Shown one piece after another: positions 35,653 through 50,600 of a DNA stretch of 64,000 nt. Source of the stretch: Terebella lapidaria (Eukaryota; Annelida; Polychaeta; Terebellida; Terebellidae); the NCBI GenBank assembly GCA_949152475.1, contig OX424567.1, positions 31,707,402-31,771,401 of the forward strand, read 5' to 3'. The position numbers and the translations under genes are program-made. Below the pieces are notes generated by a model. That model was given only the letters and a program-made list of their open reading frames with translations. It did no database searches and was not told the DNA's origin. Position 1 is the first letter of the stretch, and each line of letters starts with the position of its first letter.

Positions 35653-38600
35653 TTGTTTGTTTGTTTGTCTGTCTGTCTGTCTGTCTGTTTGCACGATACA
35701 GGCCACAGTTTTAGTGCGAGCATCACGAAATTTTTCTGATAGGTAGGTATTCACCCAGGAAGGACACCGAAAGTTTTTGAAGAAAATCGGTTTATTGATG
35801 ACGTCATCAAAAATTCTTGAAAACTCGAAAAATCCCTATCTTTAACATGGGGCGATTTTTCAAAAATTCATAACTCGTTTAATTTTTATTGAATTCTCTT
35901 GAAATTTTAGTCACATGTGTAGAATGACAACCTCTACAGACATTGCAAGTTTGATCCGGATCGGATCCGGATTCCGGATTCTACGGATACATTTCATTTT
36001 CTTCTGGATCCAATTTTAAAAAAATCATTGGATATTGAATTTTGAAGCTGTTTATGTAGAAAAATGCAGTGTTATTTCTAGTTTAAGGTGCACTTTTTAT
36101 TTTCAAAATAACTTGAAAACTCGCTGAGATATTAAGACTTAAAGAGACCTGGGGTAAAACTGTTGGTCAGCCCGTTCACAATTCAATATGATGTGGAAAC
36201 GATTACCCCCTGTGCACACGTACCGTCTCTAATATCAACACTCGGTAGCGTAGTAATACAATATACCTTGTATGCATCTGAATACTGGTCTAAAGCAACA
36301 TTTCTGTGGTTTTCCAACTCAGTGATGCACAAGTGATGTAACAAAGCCTAAAACCCTTGTCTAAATACAATCTGTGGCAAGCGAGGGGATCTTTTATATC
36401 AGCACTATCGGGGGTGACGAAAACGCGTAGGGAGCACCATTCATCTAAAAACCAAAGATCCTGTACATGAAACGGATATACGCAGGGTCTCTTCTACTTG
36501 CGGAGCTTTATTAGTTGACGAATTGAAAATTCGACAACTATGTTGGTCAGTTCCGTTTGTTTGTTTGTTTGTTTGTCTGTCTGTCTGTCTGTCTGTTTGC
36601 ACGATACAGGCCACAGTTTTAGTGCGAGCATCACGAAATTTTTCTGATAGGTAGGTATTCACCCAGGAAGGACACCGAAAGTTTTTGAAGAAAATCGGTT
36701 TATTGATGACGTCATCAAAAATTCTTGAAAACTCGAAAAATCCCTATCTTTAACATGGGGCGATTTTTCAAAAATTCATAACTCGTTTAATTTTTATTGA
36801 ATTCTCTTGAAATTTTAGTCACATGTGTAGAATGACAACCTCTACAGACATTGCAAGTTTGATCCGGATCGGATCCGGATTCCGGATTCTACGGATACAT
36901 TTCATTTTCTTCTGGATCCAATTTTAAAAAAATCATTGGATATTGAATTTTGAAGCTGTTTATGTAGAAAAATGCAGTGTTATTTCTAGTTTAAGGTGCA
37001 CTTTTTATTTTCAAAATAACTTGAAAACTCGCTGAGATATTAAGACTTAAAGAGACCTGGGGTAAAACTGTTGGTCAGCCCGTTCACAATTCAATATGAT
37101 GTGGAAACGATTACCCCCTGTGCACACGTACCGTCTCTAATATCAACACTCGGTAGCGTAGTAATACAATATACCTTGTATGCATCTGAATACTGGTCTA
37201 AAGCAACATTTCTGTGGTTTTCCAACTCAGTGATGCACAAGTGATGTAACAAAGCCTAAAACCCTTGTCTAAATACAATCTGTGGCAAGCGAGGGGATCT
37301 TTTATATCAGCACTATCGGGGGTGACGAAAACGCGTAGGGAGCACCATTCATCTAAAAACCAAAGATCCTGTACATGAAACGGATATACGCAGGGTCTCT
37401 TCTACTTGCGGAGCTTTATTAGTTGACGAATTGAAAATTCGACAACTATGTTGGTCAGTTCCGTTTGTTTGTTTGTTTGTTTGTCTGTCTGTCTGTCTGT
37501 CTGTTTGCACGATACAGGCCACAGTTTTAGTGCGAGCATCACGAAATTTTTCTGATAGGTAGGTATTCACCCAGGAAGGACACCGAAAGTTTTTGAAGAA
37601 AATCGGTTTATTGATGACGTCATCAAAAATTCTTGAAAACTCGAAAAATCCCTATCTTTAACATGGGGCGATTTTTCAAAAATTCATAACTCGTTTAATT
37701 TTTATTGAATTCTCTTGAAATTTTAGTCACATGTGTAGAATGACAACCTCTACAGACATTGCAAGTTTGATCCGGATCGAATCCGGATTCCGGATTCTAC
37801 GGATACATTTCATTTTCTTCTGGATCCAATTTTAAAAAAATCATTGGATATTGAATTTTGAAGCTGTTTATGTAGAAAAATGCAGTGTTATTTCTAGTTT
37901 AAGGTGCACTTTTTATTTTCAAAATAACTTGAAAACTCGCTGAGATATTAAGACTTAAAGAGACCTGGGGTAAAACTGTTGGTCAGCCCGTTCACAATTC
38001 AATATGATGTGGAAACGATTACCCCCTGTGCACACGTACCGTCTCTAATATCAACACTCGGTAGCGTAGTAATACAATATACCTTGTATGCATCTGAATA
38101 CTGGTCTAAAGCAACATTTCTGTGGTTTTCCAACTCAGTGATGCACAAGTGATGTAACAAAGCCTAAAACCCTTGTCTAAATACAATCTGTGGCAAGCGA
38201 GGGGATCTTTTATATCAGCACTATCGGGGGTGACGAAAACGCGTAGGGAGCACCATTCATCTAAAAACCAAAGATCCTGTACATGAAACGGATATACGCA
38301 GGGTCTCTTCTACTTGCGGAGCTTTATTAGTTGACGAATTGAAAATTCGACAACTATGTTGGTCAGTTCCGTTTGTTTGTTTGTTTGTTTGTCTGTCTGT
38401 CTGTCTGTCTGTTTGCACGATACAGGCCACAGTTTTAGTGCGAGCATCACGAAATTTTTCTGATAGGTAGGTATTCACCCAGGAAGGACACCGAAAGTTT
38501 TTGAAGAAAATCGGTTTATTGATGACGTCATCAAAAATTCTTGAAAACTCGAAAAATCCCTATCTTTAACATGGGGCGATTTTTCAAAAATTCATAACTC

Positions 38601-41600
38601 GTTTAATTTTTATTGAATTCTCTTGAAATTTTAGTCACATGTGTAGAATGACAACCTCTACAGACATTGCAAGTTTGATCCGGATCGGATCCGGATTCCG
38701 GATTCTACGGATACATTTCATTTTCTTCTGGATCCAATTTTAAAAAAATCATTGGATATTGAATTTTGAAGCTGTTTATGTAGAAAAATGCAGTGTTATT
38801 TCTAGTTTAAGGTGCACTTTTTATTTTCAAAATAACTTGAAAACTCGCTGAGATATTAAGACTTAAAGAGACCTGGGGTAAAACTGTTGGTCAGCCCGTT
38901 CACAATTCAATATGATGTGGAAACGATTACCCCCTGTGCACACGTACCGTCTCTAATATCAACACTCGGTAGCGTAGTAATACAATATACCTTGTATGCA
39001 TCTGAATACTGGTCTAAAGCAACATTTCTGTGGTTTTCCAACTCAGTGATGCACAAGTGATGTAACAAAGCCTAAAACCCTTGTCTAAATACAATCTGTG
39101 GCAAGCGAGGGGATCTTTTATATCAGCACTATCGGGGGTGACGAAAACGCATAGGGAGCACCATTCATCTAAAAACCAAAGATCCTGTACATGAAACGGA
39201 TATACGCAGGGTCTCTTCTACTTGCGGAGCTTTATTAGTTGACGAATTGAAAATTCGACAACTATGTTGGTCAGTTCCGTTTGTTTGTTTGTTTGTTTGT
39301 CTGTCTGTCTGTCTGTCTGTTTGCACGATACAGGCCACAGTTTTAGTGCGAGCATCACGAAATTTTTCTGATAGGTAGGTATTCACCCAGGAAGGACACC
39401 GAAAGTTTTTGAAGAAAATCGGTTTATTGATGACGTCATCAAAAATTCTTGAAAACTCGAAAAATCCCTATCTTTAACATGGGGCGATTTTTCAAAAATT
39501 CATAACTCGTTTAATTTTTATTGAATTCTCTTGAAATTTTAGTCACATGTGTAGAATGACAACCTCTACAGACATTGCAAGTTTGATCCGGATCGAATCC
39601 GGATTCCGGATTCTACGGATACATTTCATTTTCTTCTGGATCCAATTTTAAAAAAATCATTGGATATTGAATTTTGAAGCTGTTTATGTAGAAAAATGCA
39701 GTGTTATTTCTAGTTTAAGGTGCACTTTTTATTTTCAAAATAACTTGAAAACTCGCTGAGATATTAAGACTTAAAGAGACCTGGGGTAAAACTGTTGGTC
39801 AGCCCGTTCACAATTCAATATGATGTGGAAACGATTACCCCCTGTGCACACGTACCGTCTCTAATATCAACACTCGGTAGCGTAGTAATACAATATACCT
39901 TGTATGCATCTGAATACTGGTCTAAAGCAACATTTCTGTGGTTTTCCAACTCAGTGATGCACAAGTGATGTAACAAAGCCTAAAACCCTTGTCTAAATAC
40001 AATCTGTGGCAAGCGAGGGGATCTTTTATATCAGCACTATCGGGGGTGACGAAAACGCGTAGGGAGCACCATTCATCTAAAAACCAAAGATCCTGTACAT
40101 GAAACGGATATACGCAGGGTCTCTTCTACTTGCGGAGCTTTATTAGTTGACGAATTGAAAATTCGACAACTATGTTGGTCAGTTCCGTTTGTTTGTTTGT
40201 TTGTTTGTCTGTCTGTCTGTCTGTCTGTTTGCACGATACAGGCCACAGTTTTAGTGCGAGCATCACGAAATTTTTCTGATAGGTAGGTATTCACCCAGGA
40301 AGGACACCGAAAGTTTTTGAAGAAAATCGGTTTATTGATGACGTCATCAAAAATTCTTGAAAACTCGAAAAATCCCTATCTTTAACATGGGGCGATTTTT
40401 CAAAAATTCATAACTCGTTTAATTTTTATTGAATTCTCTTGAAATTTTAGTCACATGTGTAGAATGACAACCTCTACAGACATTGCAAGTTTGATCCGGA
40501 TCGGATCCGGATTCCGGATTCTACGGATACATTTCATTTTCTTCTGGATCCAATTTTAAAAAAATCATTGGATATTGAATTTTGAAGCTGTTTATGTAGA
40601 AAAATGCAGTGTTATTTCTAGTTTAAGGTGCACTTTTTATTTTCAAAATAACTTGAAAACTCGCTGAGATATTAAGACTTAAAGAGACCTGGGGTAAAAC
40701 TGTTGGTCAGCCCGTTCACAATTCAATATGATGTGGAAACGATTACCCCCTGTGCACACGTACCGTCTCTAATATCAACACTCGGTAGCGTAGTAATACA
40801 ATATACCTTGTATGCATCTGAATACTGGTCTAAAGCAACATTTCTGTGGTTTTCCAACTCAGTGATGCACAAGTGATGTAACAAAGCCTAAAACCCTTGT
40901 CTAAATACAATCTGTGGCAAGCGAGGGGATCTTTTATATCAGCACTATCGGGGGTGACGAAAACGCGTAGGGAGCACCATTCATCTAAAAACCAAAGATC
41001 CTGTACATGAAACGGATATACGCAGGGTCTCTTCTACTTGCGGAGCTTTATTAGTTGACGAATTGAAAATTCGACAACTATGTTGGTCAGTTCCGTTTGT
41101 TTGTTTGTTTGTTTGTCTGTCTGTCTGTCTGTCTGTTTGCACGATACAGGCCACAGTTTTAGTGCGAGCATCACGAAATTTTTCTGATAGGTAGGTATTC
41201 ACCCAGGAAGGACACCGAAAGTTTTTGAAGAAAATCGGTTTATTGATGACGTCATCAAAAATTCTTGAAAACTCGAAAAATCCCTATCTTTAACATGGGG
41301 CGATTTTTCAAAAATTCATAACTCGTTTAATTTTTATTGAATTCTCTTGAAATTTTAGTCACATGTGTAGAATGACAACCTCTACAGACATTGCAAGTTT
41401 GATCCGGATCGGATCCGGATTCCGGATTCTACGGATACATTTCATTTTCTTCTGGATCCAATTTTAAAAAAATCATTGGATATTGAATTTTGAAGCTGTT
41501 TATGTAGAAAAATGCAGTGTTATTTCTAGTTTAAGGTGCACTTTTTATTTTCAAAATAACTTGAAAACTCGCTGAGATATTAAGACTTAAAGAGACCTGG

Positions 41601-44600
41601 GGTAAAACTGTTGGTCAGCCCGTTCACAATTCAATATGATGTGGAAACGATTACCCCCTGTGCACACGTACCGTCTCTAATATCAACACTCGGTAGCGTA
41701 GTAATACAATATACCTTGTATGCATCTGAATACTGGTCTAAAGCAACATTTCTGTGGTTTTCCAACTCAGTGATGCACAAGTGATGTAACAAAGCCTAAA
41801 ACCCTTGTCTAAATACAATCTGTGGCAAGCGAGGGGATCTTTTATATCAGCACTATCGGGGGTGACGAAAACGCGTAGGGAGCACCATTCATCTAAAAAC
41901 CAAAGATCCTGTACATGAAACGGATATACGCAGGGTCTCTTCTACTTGCGGAGCTTTATTAGTTGACGAATTGAAAATTCGACAACTATGTTGGTCAGTT
42001 CCGTTTGTTTGTTTGTTTGTCTGTCTGTCTGTCTGTCTGTTTGCACGATACAGGCCACAGTTTTAGTGCGAGCATCACGAAATTTTTCTGATAGGTAGGT
42101 ATTCACCCAGGAAGGACACCGAAAGTTTTTGAAGAAAATCGGTTTATTGATGACGTCATCAAAAATTCTTGAAAACTCGAAAAATCCCTATCTTTAACAT
42201 GGGGCGATTTTTCAAAAATTCATAACTCGTTTAATTTTTATTGAATTCTCTTGAAATTTTAGTCACATGTGTAGAATGACAACCTCTACAGACATTGCAA
42301 GTTTGATCCGGATCGGATCCGGATTCCGGATTCTACGGATACATTTCATTTTCTTCTGGATCCAATTTTAAAAAAATCATTGGATATTGAATTTTGAAGC
42401 TGTTTATGTAGAAAAATGCAGTGTTATTTCTAGTTTAAGGTGCACTTTTTATTTTCAAAATAACTTGAAAACTCGCTGAGATATTAAGACTTAAAGAGAC
42501 CTGGGGTAAAACTGTTGGTCAGCCCGTTCACAATTCAATATGATGTGGAAACGATTACCCCCTGTGCACACGTACCGTCTCTAATATCAACACTCGGTAG
42601 CGTAGTAATACAATATACCTTGTATGCATCTGAATACTGGTCTAAAGCAACATTTCTGTGGTTTTCCAACTCAGTGATGCACAAGTGATGTAACAAAGCC
42701 TAAAACCCTTGTCTAAATACAATCTGTGGCAAGCGAGGGGATCTTTTATATCAGCACTATCGGGGGTGACGAAAACGCGTAGGGAGCACCATTCATCTAA
42801 AAACCAAAGATCCTGTACATGAAACGGATATACGCAGGGTCTCTTCTACTTGCGGAGCTTTATTAGTTGACGAATTGAAAATTCGACAACTATGTTGGTC
42901 AGTTCCGTTTGTTTGTTTGTTTGTTTGTCTGTCTGTCTGTCTGTCTGTTTGCACGATACAGGCCACAGTTTTAGTGCGAGCATCACGAAATTTTTCTGAT
43001 AGGTAGGTATTCACCCAGGAAGGACACCGAAAGTTTTTGAAGAAAATCGGTTTATTGATGACGTCATCAAAAATTCTTGAAAACTCGAAAAATCCCTATC
43101 TTTAACATGGGGCGATTTTTCAAAAATTCATAACTCGTTTAATTTTTATTGAATTCTCTTGAAATTTTAGTCACATGTGTAGAATGACAACCTCTACAGA
43201 CATTGCAAGTTTGATCCGGATCGGATCCGGATTCCGGATTCTACGGATACATTTCATTTTCTTCTGGATCCAATTTTAAAAAAATCATTGGATATTGAAT
43301 TTTGAAGCTGTTTATGTAGAAAAATGCAGTGTTATTTCTAGTTTAAGGTGCACTTTTTATTTTCAAAATAACTTGAAAACTCGCTGAGATATTAAGACTT
43401 AAAGAGACCTGGGGTAAAACTGTTGGTCAGCCCGTTCACAATTCAATATGATGTGGAAACGATTACCCCCTGTGCACACGTACCGTCTCTAATATCAACA
43501 CTCGGTAGCGTAGTAATACAATATACCTTGTATGCATCTGAATACTGGTCTAAAGCAACATTTCTGTGGTTTTCCAACTCAGTGATGCACAAGTGATGTA
43601 ACAAAGCCTAAAACCCTTGTCTAAATACAATCTGTGGCAAGCGAGGGGATCTTTTATATCAGCACTATCGGGGGTGACGAAAACGCGTAGGGAGCACCAT
43701 TCATCTAAAAACCAAAGATCCTGTACATGAAACGGATATACGCAGGGTCTCTTCTACTTGCGGAGCTTTATTAGTTGACGAATTGAAAATTCGACAACTA
43801 TGTTGGTCAGTTCCGTTTGTTTGTTTGTTTGTTTGTCTGTCTGTCTGTCTGTCTGTTTGCACGATACAGGCCACAGTTTTAGTGCGAGCATCACGAAATT
43901 TTTCTGATAGGTAGGTATTCACCCAGGAAGGACACCGAAAGTTTTTGAAGAAAATCGGTTTATTGATGACGTCATCAAAAATTCTTGAAAACTCGAAAAA
44001 TCCCTATCTTTAACATGGGGCGATTTTTCAAAAATTCATAACTCGTTTAATTTTTATTGAATTCTCTTGAAATTTTAGTCACATGTGTAGAATGACAACC
44101 TCTACAGACATTGCAAGTTTGATCCGGATCGGATCCGGATTCCGGATTCTACGGATACATTTCATTTTCTTCTGGATCCAATTTTAAAAAAATCATTGGA
44201 TATTGAATTTTGAAGCTGTTTATGTAGAAAAATGCAGTGTTATTTCTAGTTTAAGGTGCACTTTTTATTTTCAAAATAACTTGAAAACTCGCTGAGATAT
44301 TAAGACTTAAAGAGACCTGGGGTAAAACTGTTGGTCAGCCCGTTCACAATTCAATATGATGTGGAAACGATTACCCCCTGTGCACACGTACCGTCTCTAA
44401 TATCAACACTCGGTAGCGTAGTAATACAATATACCTTGTATGCATCTGAATACTGGTCTAAAGCAACATTTCTGTGGTTTTCCAACTCAGTGATGCACAA
44501 GTGATGTAACAAAGCCTAAAACCCTTGTCTAAATACAATCTGTGGCAAGCGAGGGGATCTTTTATATCAGCACTATCGGGGGTGACGAAAACGCGTAGGG

Positions 44601-47600
44601 AGCACCATTCATCTAAAAACCAAAGATCCTGTACATGAAACGGATATACGCAGGGTCTCTTCTACTTGCGGAGCTTTATTAGTTGACGAATTGAAAATTC
44701 GACAACTATGTTGGTCAGTTCCGTTTGTTTGTTTGTTTGTTTGTCTGTCTGTCTGTCTGTCTGTTTGCACGATACAGGCCACAGTTTTAGTGCGAGCATC
44801 ACGAAATTTTTCTGATAGGTAGGTATTCACCCAGGAAGGACACCGAAAGTTTTTGAAGAAAATCGGTTTATTGATGACGTCATCAAAAATTCTTGAAAAC
44901 TCGAAAAATCCCTATCTTTAACATGGGGCGATTTTTCAAAAATTCATAACTCGTTTAATTTTTATTGAATTCTCTTGAAATTTTAGTCACATGTGTAGAA
45001 TGACAACCTCTACAGACATTGCAAGTTTGATCCGGATCGGATCCGGATTCCGGATTCTACGGATACATTTCATTTTCTTCTGGATCCAATTTTAAAAAAA
45101 TCATTGGATATTGAATTTTGAAGCTGTTTATGTAGAAAAATGCAGTGTTATTTCTAGTTTAAGGTGCACTTTTTATTTTCAAAATAACTTGAAAACTCGC
45201 TGAGATATTAAGACTTAAAGAGACCTGGGGTAAAACTGTTGGTCAGCCCGTTCACAATTCAATATGATGTGGAAACGATTACCCCCTGTGCACACGTACC
45301 GTCTCTAATATCAACACTCGGTAGCGTAGTAATACAATATACCTTGTATGCATCTGAATACTGGTCTAAAGCAACATTTCTGTGGTTTTCCAACTCAGTG
45401 ATGCACAAGTGATGTAACAAAGCCTAAAACCCTTGTCTAAATACAATCTGTGGCAAGCGAGGGGATCTTTTATATCAGCACTATCGGGGGTGACGAAAAC
45501 GCGTAGGGAGCACCATTCATCTAAAAACCAAAGATCCTGTACATGAAACGGATATACGCAGGGTCTCTTCTACTTGCGGAGCTTTATTAGTTGACGAATT
45601 GAAAATTCGACAACTATGTTGGTCAGTTCCGTTTGTTTGTTTGTTTGTTTGTCTGTCTGTCTGTCTGTCTGTTTGCACGATACAGGCCACAGTTTTAGTG
45701 CGAGCATCACGAAATTTTTCTGATAGGTAGGTATTCACCCAGGAAGGACACCGAAAGTTTTTGAAGAAAATCGGTTTATTGATGACGTCATCAAAAATTC
45801 TTGAAAACTCGAAAAATCCCTATCTTTAACATGGGGCGATTTTTCAAAAATTCATAACTCGTTTAATTTTTATTGAATTCTCTTGAAATTTTAGTCACAT
45901 GTGTAGAATGACAACCTCTACAGACATTGCAAGTTTGATCCGGATCGGATCCGGATTCCGGATTCTACGGATACATTTCATTTTCTTCTGGATCCAATTT
46001 TAAAAAAATCATTGGATATTGAATTTTGAAGCTGTTTATGTAGAAAAATGCAGTGTTATTTCTAGTTTAAGGTGCACTTTTTATTTTCAAAATAACTTGA
46101 AAACTCGCTGAGATATTAAGACTTAAAGAGACCTGGGGTAAAACTGTTGGTCAGCCCGTTCACAATTCAATATGATGTGGAAACGATTACCCCCTGTGCA
46201 CACGTACCGTCTCTAATATCAACACTCGGTAGCGTAGTAATACAATATACCTTGTATGCATCTGAATACTGGTCTAAAGCAACATTTCTGTGGTTTTCCA
46301 ACTCAGTGATGCACAAGTGATGTAACAAAGCCTAAAACCCTTGTCTAAATACAATCTGTGGCAAGCGAGGGGATCTTTTATATCAGCACTATCGGGGGTG
46401 ACGAAAACGCGTAGGGAGCACCATTCATCTAAAAACCAAAGATCCTGTACATGAAACGGATATACGCAGGGTCTCTTCTACTTGCGGAGCTTTATTAGTT
46501 GACGAATTGAAAATTCGACAACTATGTTGGTCAGTTCCGTTTGTTTGTTTGTTTGTTTGTCTGTCTGTATGTCTGTCTGTTTGCACGATACAGGCCACAG
46601 TTTTAGTGCGAGCATCACGAAATTTTTCTGATAGGTAGGTATTCACCCAGGAAGGACACCGAAAGTTTTTGAAGAAAATCGGTTTATTGATGACGTCATC
46701 AAAAATTCTTGAAAACTCGAAAAATCCCTATCTTTAACATGGGGCGATTTTTCAAAAATTCATAACTCGTTTAATTTTTATTGAATTCTCTTGAAATTTT
46801 AGTCACATGTGTAGAATGACAACCTCTACAGACATTGCAAGTTTGATCCGGATCGGATCCGGATTCCGGATTCTACGGATACATTTCATTTTCTTCTGGA
46901 TCCAATTTTAAAAAAATCATTGGATATTGAATTTTGAAGCTGTTTATGTAGAAAAATGCAGTGTTATTTCTAGTTTAAGGTGCACTTTTTATTTTCAAAA
47001 TAACTTGAAAACTCGCTGAGATATTAAGACTTAAAGAGACCTGGGGTAAAACTGTTGGTCAGCCCGTTCACAATTCAATATGATGTGGAAACGATTACCC
47101 CCTGTGCACACGTACCGTCTCTAATATCAACACTCGGTAGCGTAGTAATACAATATACCTTGTATGCATCTGAATACTGGTCTAAAGCAACATTTCTGTG
47201 GTTTTCCAACTCAGTGATGCACAAGTGATGTAACAAAGCCTAAAACCCTTGTCTAAATACAATCTGTGGCAAGCGAGGGGATCTTTTATATCAGCACTAT
47301 CGGGGGTGACGAAAACGCGTAGGGAGCACCATTCATCTAAAAACCAAAGATCCTGTACATGAAACGGATATACGCAGGGTCTCTTCTACTTGCGGAGCTT
47401 TATTAGTTGACGAATTGAAAATTCGACAACTATGTTGGTCAGTTCCGTTTGTTTGTTTGTTTGTCTGTCTGTCTGTCTGTCTGTTTGCACGATACAGGCC
47501 ACAGTTTTAGTGCGAGCATCACGAAATTTTTCTGATAGGTAGGTATTCACCCAGGAAGGACACCGAAAGTTTTTGAAGAAAATCGGTTTATTGATGACGT

Positions 47601-50600
47601 CATCAAAAATTCTTGAAAACTCGAAAAATCCCTATCTTTAACATGGGGCGATTTTTCAAAAATTCATAACTCGTTTAATTTTTATTGAATTCTCTTGAAA
47701 TTTTAGTCACATGTGTAGAATGACAACCTCTACAGACATTGCAAGTTTGATCCGGATCGGATCCGGATTCCGGATTCTACGGATACATTTCATTTTCTTC
47801 TGGATCCAATTTTAAAAAAATCATTGGATATTGAATTTTGAAGCTGTTTATGTAGAAAAATGCAGTGTTATTTCTAGTTTAAGGTGCACTTTTTATTTTC
47901 AAAATAACTTGAAAACTCGCTGAGATATTAAGACTTAAAGAGACCTGGGGTAAAACTGTTGGTCAGCCCGTTCACAATTCAATATGATGTGGAAACGATT
48001 ACCCCCTGTGCACACGTACCGTCTCTAATATCAACACTCGGTAGCGTAGTAATACAATATACCTTGTATGCATCTGAATACTGGTCTAAAGCAACATTTC
48101 TGTGGTTTTCCAACTCAGTGATGCACAAGTGATGTAACAAAGCCTAAAACCCTTGTCTAAATACAATCTGTGGCAAGCGAGGGGATCTTTTATATCAGCA
48201 CTATCGGGGGTGACGAAAACGCGTAGGGAGCACCATTCATCTAAAAACCAAAGATCCTGTACATGAAACGGATATACGCAGGGTCTCTTCTACTTGCGGA
48301 GCTTTATTAGTTGACGAATTGAAAATTCGACAACTATGTTGGTCAGTTCCGTTTGTTTGTTTGTTTGTTTGTCTGTCTGTCTGTCTGTCTGTTTGCACGA
48401 TACAGGCCACAGTTTTAGTGCGAGCATCACGAAATTTTTCTGATAGGTAGGTATTCACCCAGGAAGGACACCGAAAGTTTTTGAAGAAAATCGGTTTATT
48501 GATGACGTCATCAAAAATTCTTGAAAACTCGAAAAATCCCTATCTTTAACATGGGGCGATTTTTCAAAAATTCATAACTCGTTTAATTTTTATTGAATTC
48601 TCTTGAAATTTTAGTCACATGTGTAGAATGACAACCTCTACAGACATTGCAAGTTTGATCCGGATCGGATCCGGATTCCGGATTCTACGGATACATTTCA
48701 TTTTCTTCTGGATCCAATTTTAAAAAAATCATTGGATATTGAATTTTGAAGCTGTTTATGTAGAAAAATGCAGTGTTATTTCTAGTTTAAGGTGCACTTT
48801 TTATTTTCAAAATAACTTGAAAACTCGCTGAGATATTAAGACTTAAAGAGACCTGGGGTAAAACTGTTGGTCAGCCCGTTCACAATTCAATATGATGTGG
48901 AAACGATTACCCCCTGTGCACACGTACCGTCTCTAATATCAACACTCGGTAGCGTAGTAATACAATATACCTTGTATGCATCTGAATACTGGTCTAAAGC
49001 AACATTTCTGTGGTTTTCCAACTCAGTGATGCACAAGTGATGTAACAAAGCCTAAAACCCTTGTCTAAATACAATCTGTGGCAAGCGAGGGGATCTTTTA
49101 TATCAGCACTATCGGGGGTGACGAAAACGCGTAGGGAGCACCATTCATCTAAAAACCAAAGATCCTGTACATGAAACGGATATACGCAGGGTCTCTTCTA
49201 CTTGCGGAGCTTTATTAGTTGACGAATTGAAAATTCGACAACTATGTTGGTCAGTTCCGTTTGTTTGTTTGTTTGTTTGTCTGTCTGTCTGTCTGTCTGT
49301 TTGCACGATACAGGCCACAGTTTTAGTGCGAGCATCACGAAATTTTTCTGATAGGTAGGTATTCACCCAGGAAGGACACCGAAAGTTTTTGAAGAAAATC
49401 GGTTTATTGATGACGTCATCAAAAATTCTTGAAAACTCGAAAAATCCCTATCTTTAACATGGGGCGATTTTTCAAAAATTCATAACTCGTTTAATTTTTA
49501 TTGAATTCTCTTGAAATTTTAGTCACATGTGTAGAATGACAACCTCTACAGACATTGCAAGTTTGATCCGGATCGGATCCGGATTCCGGATTCTACGGAT
49601 ACATTTCATTTTCTTCTGGATCCAATTTTAAAAAAATCATTGGATATTGAATTTTGAAGCTGTTTATGTAGAAAAATGCAGTGTTATTTCTAGTTTAAGG
49701 TGCACTTTTTATTTTCAAAATAACTTGAAAACTCGCTGAGATATTAAGACTTAAAGAGACCTGGGGTAAAACTGTTGGTCAGCCCGTTCACAATTCAATA
49801 TGATGTGGAAACGATTACCCCCTGTGCACACGTACCGTCTCTAATATCAACACTCGGTAGCGTAGTAATACAATATACCTTGTATGCATCTGAATACTGG
49901 TCTAAAGCAACATTTCTGTGGTTTTCCAACTCAGTGATGCACAAGTGATGTAACAAAGCCTAAAACCCTTGTCTAAATACAATCTGTGGCAAGCGAGGGG
50001 ATCTTTTATATCAGCACTATCGGGGGTGACGAAAACGCGTAGGGAGCACCATTCATCTAAAAACCAAAGATCCTGTACATGAAACGGATATACGCAGGGT
50101 CTCTTCTACTTGCGGAGCTTTATTAGTTGACGAATTGAAAATTCGACAACTATGTTGGTCAGTTCCGTTTGTTTGTTTGTTTGTTTGTCTGTCTGTCTGT
50201 CTGTCTGTTTGCACGATACAGGCCACAGTTTTAGTGCGAGCATCACGAAATTTTTCTGATAGGTAGGTATTCACCCAGGAAGGACACCGAAAGTTTTTGA
50301 AGAAAATCGGTTTATTGATGACGTCATCAAAAATTCTTGAAAACTCGAAAAATCCCTATCTTTAACATGGGGCGATTTTTCAAAAATTCATAACTCGTTT
50401 AATTTTTATTGAATTCTCTTGAAATTTTAGTCACATGTGTAGAATGACAACCTCTACAGACATTGCAAGTTTGATCCGGATCGGATCCGGATTCCGGATT
50501 CTACGGATACATTTCATTTTCTTCTGGATCCAATTTTAAAAAAATCATTGGATATTGAATTTTGAAGCTGTTTATGTAGAAAAATGCAGTGTTATTTCTA

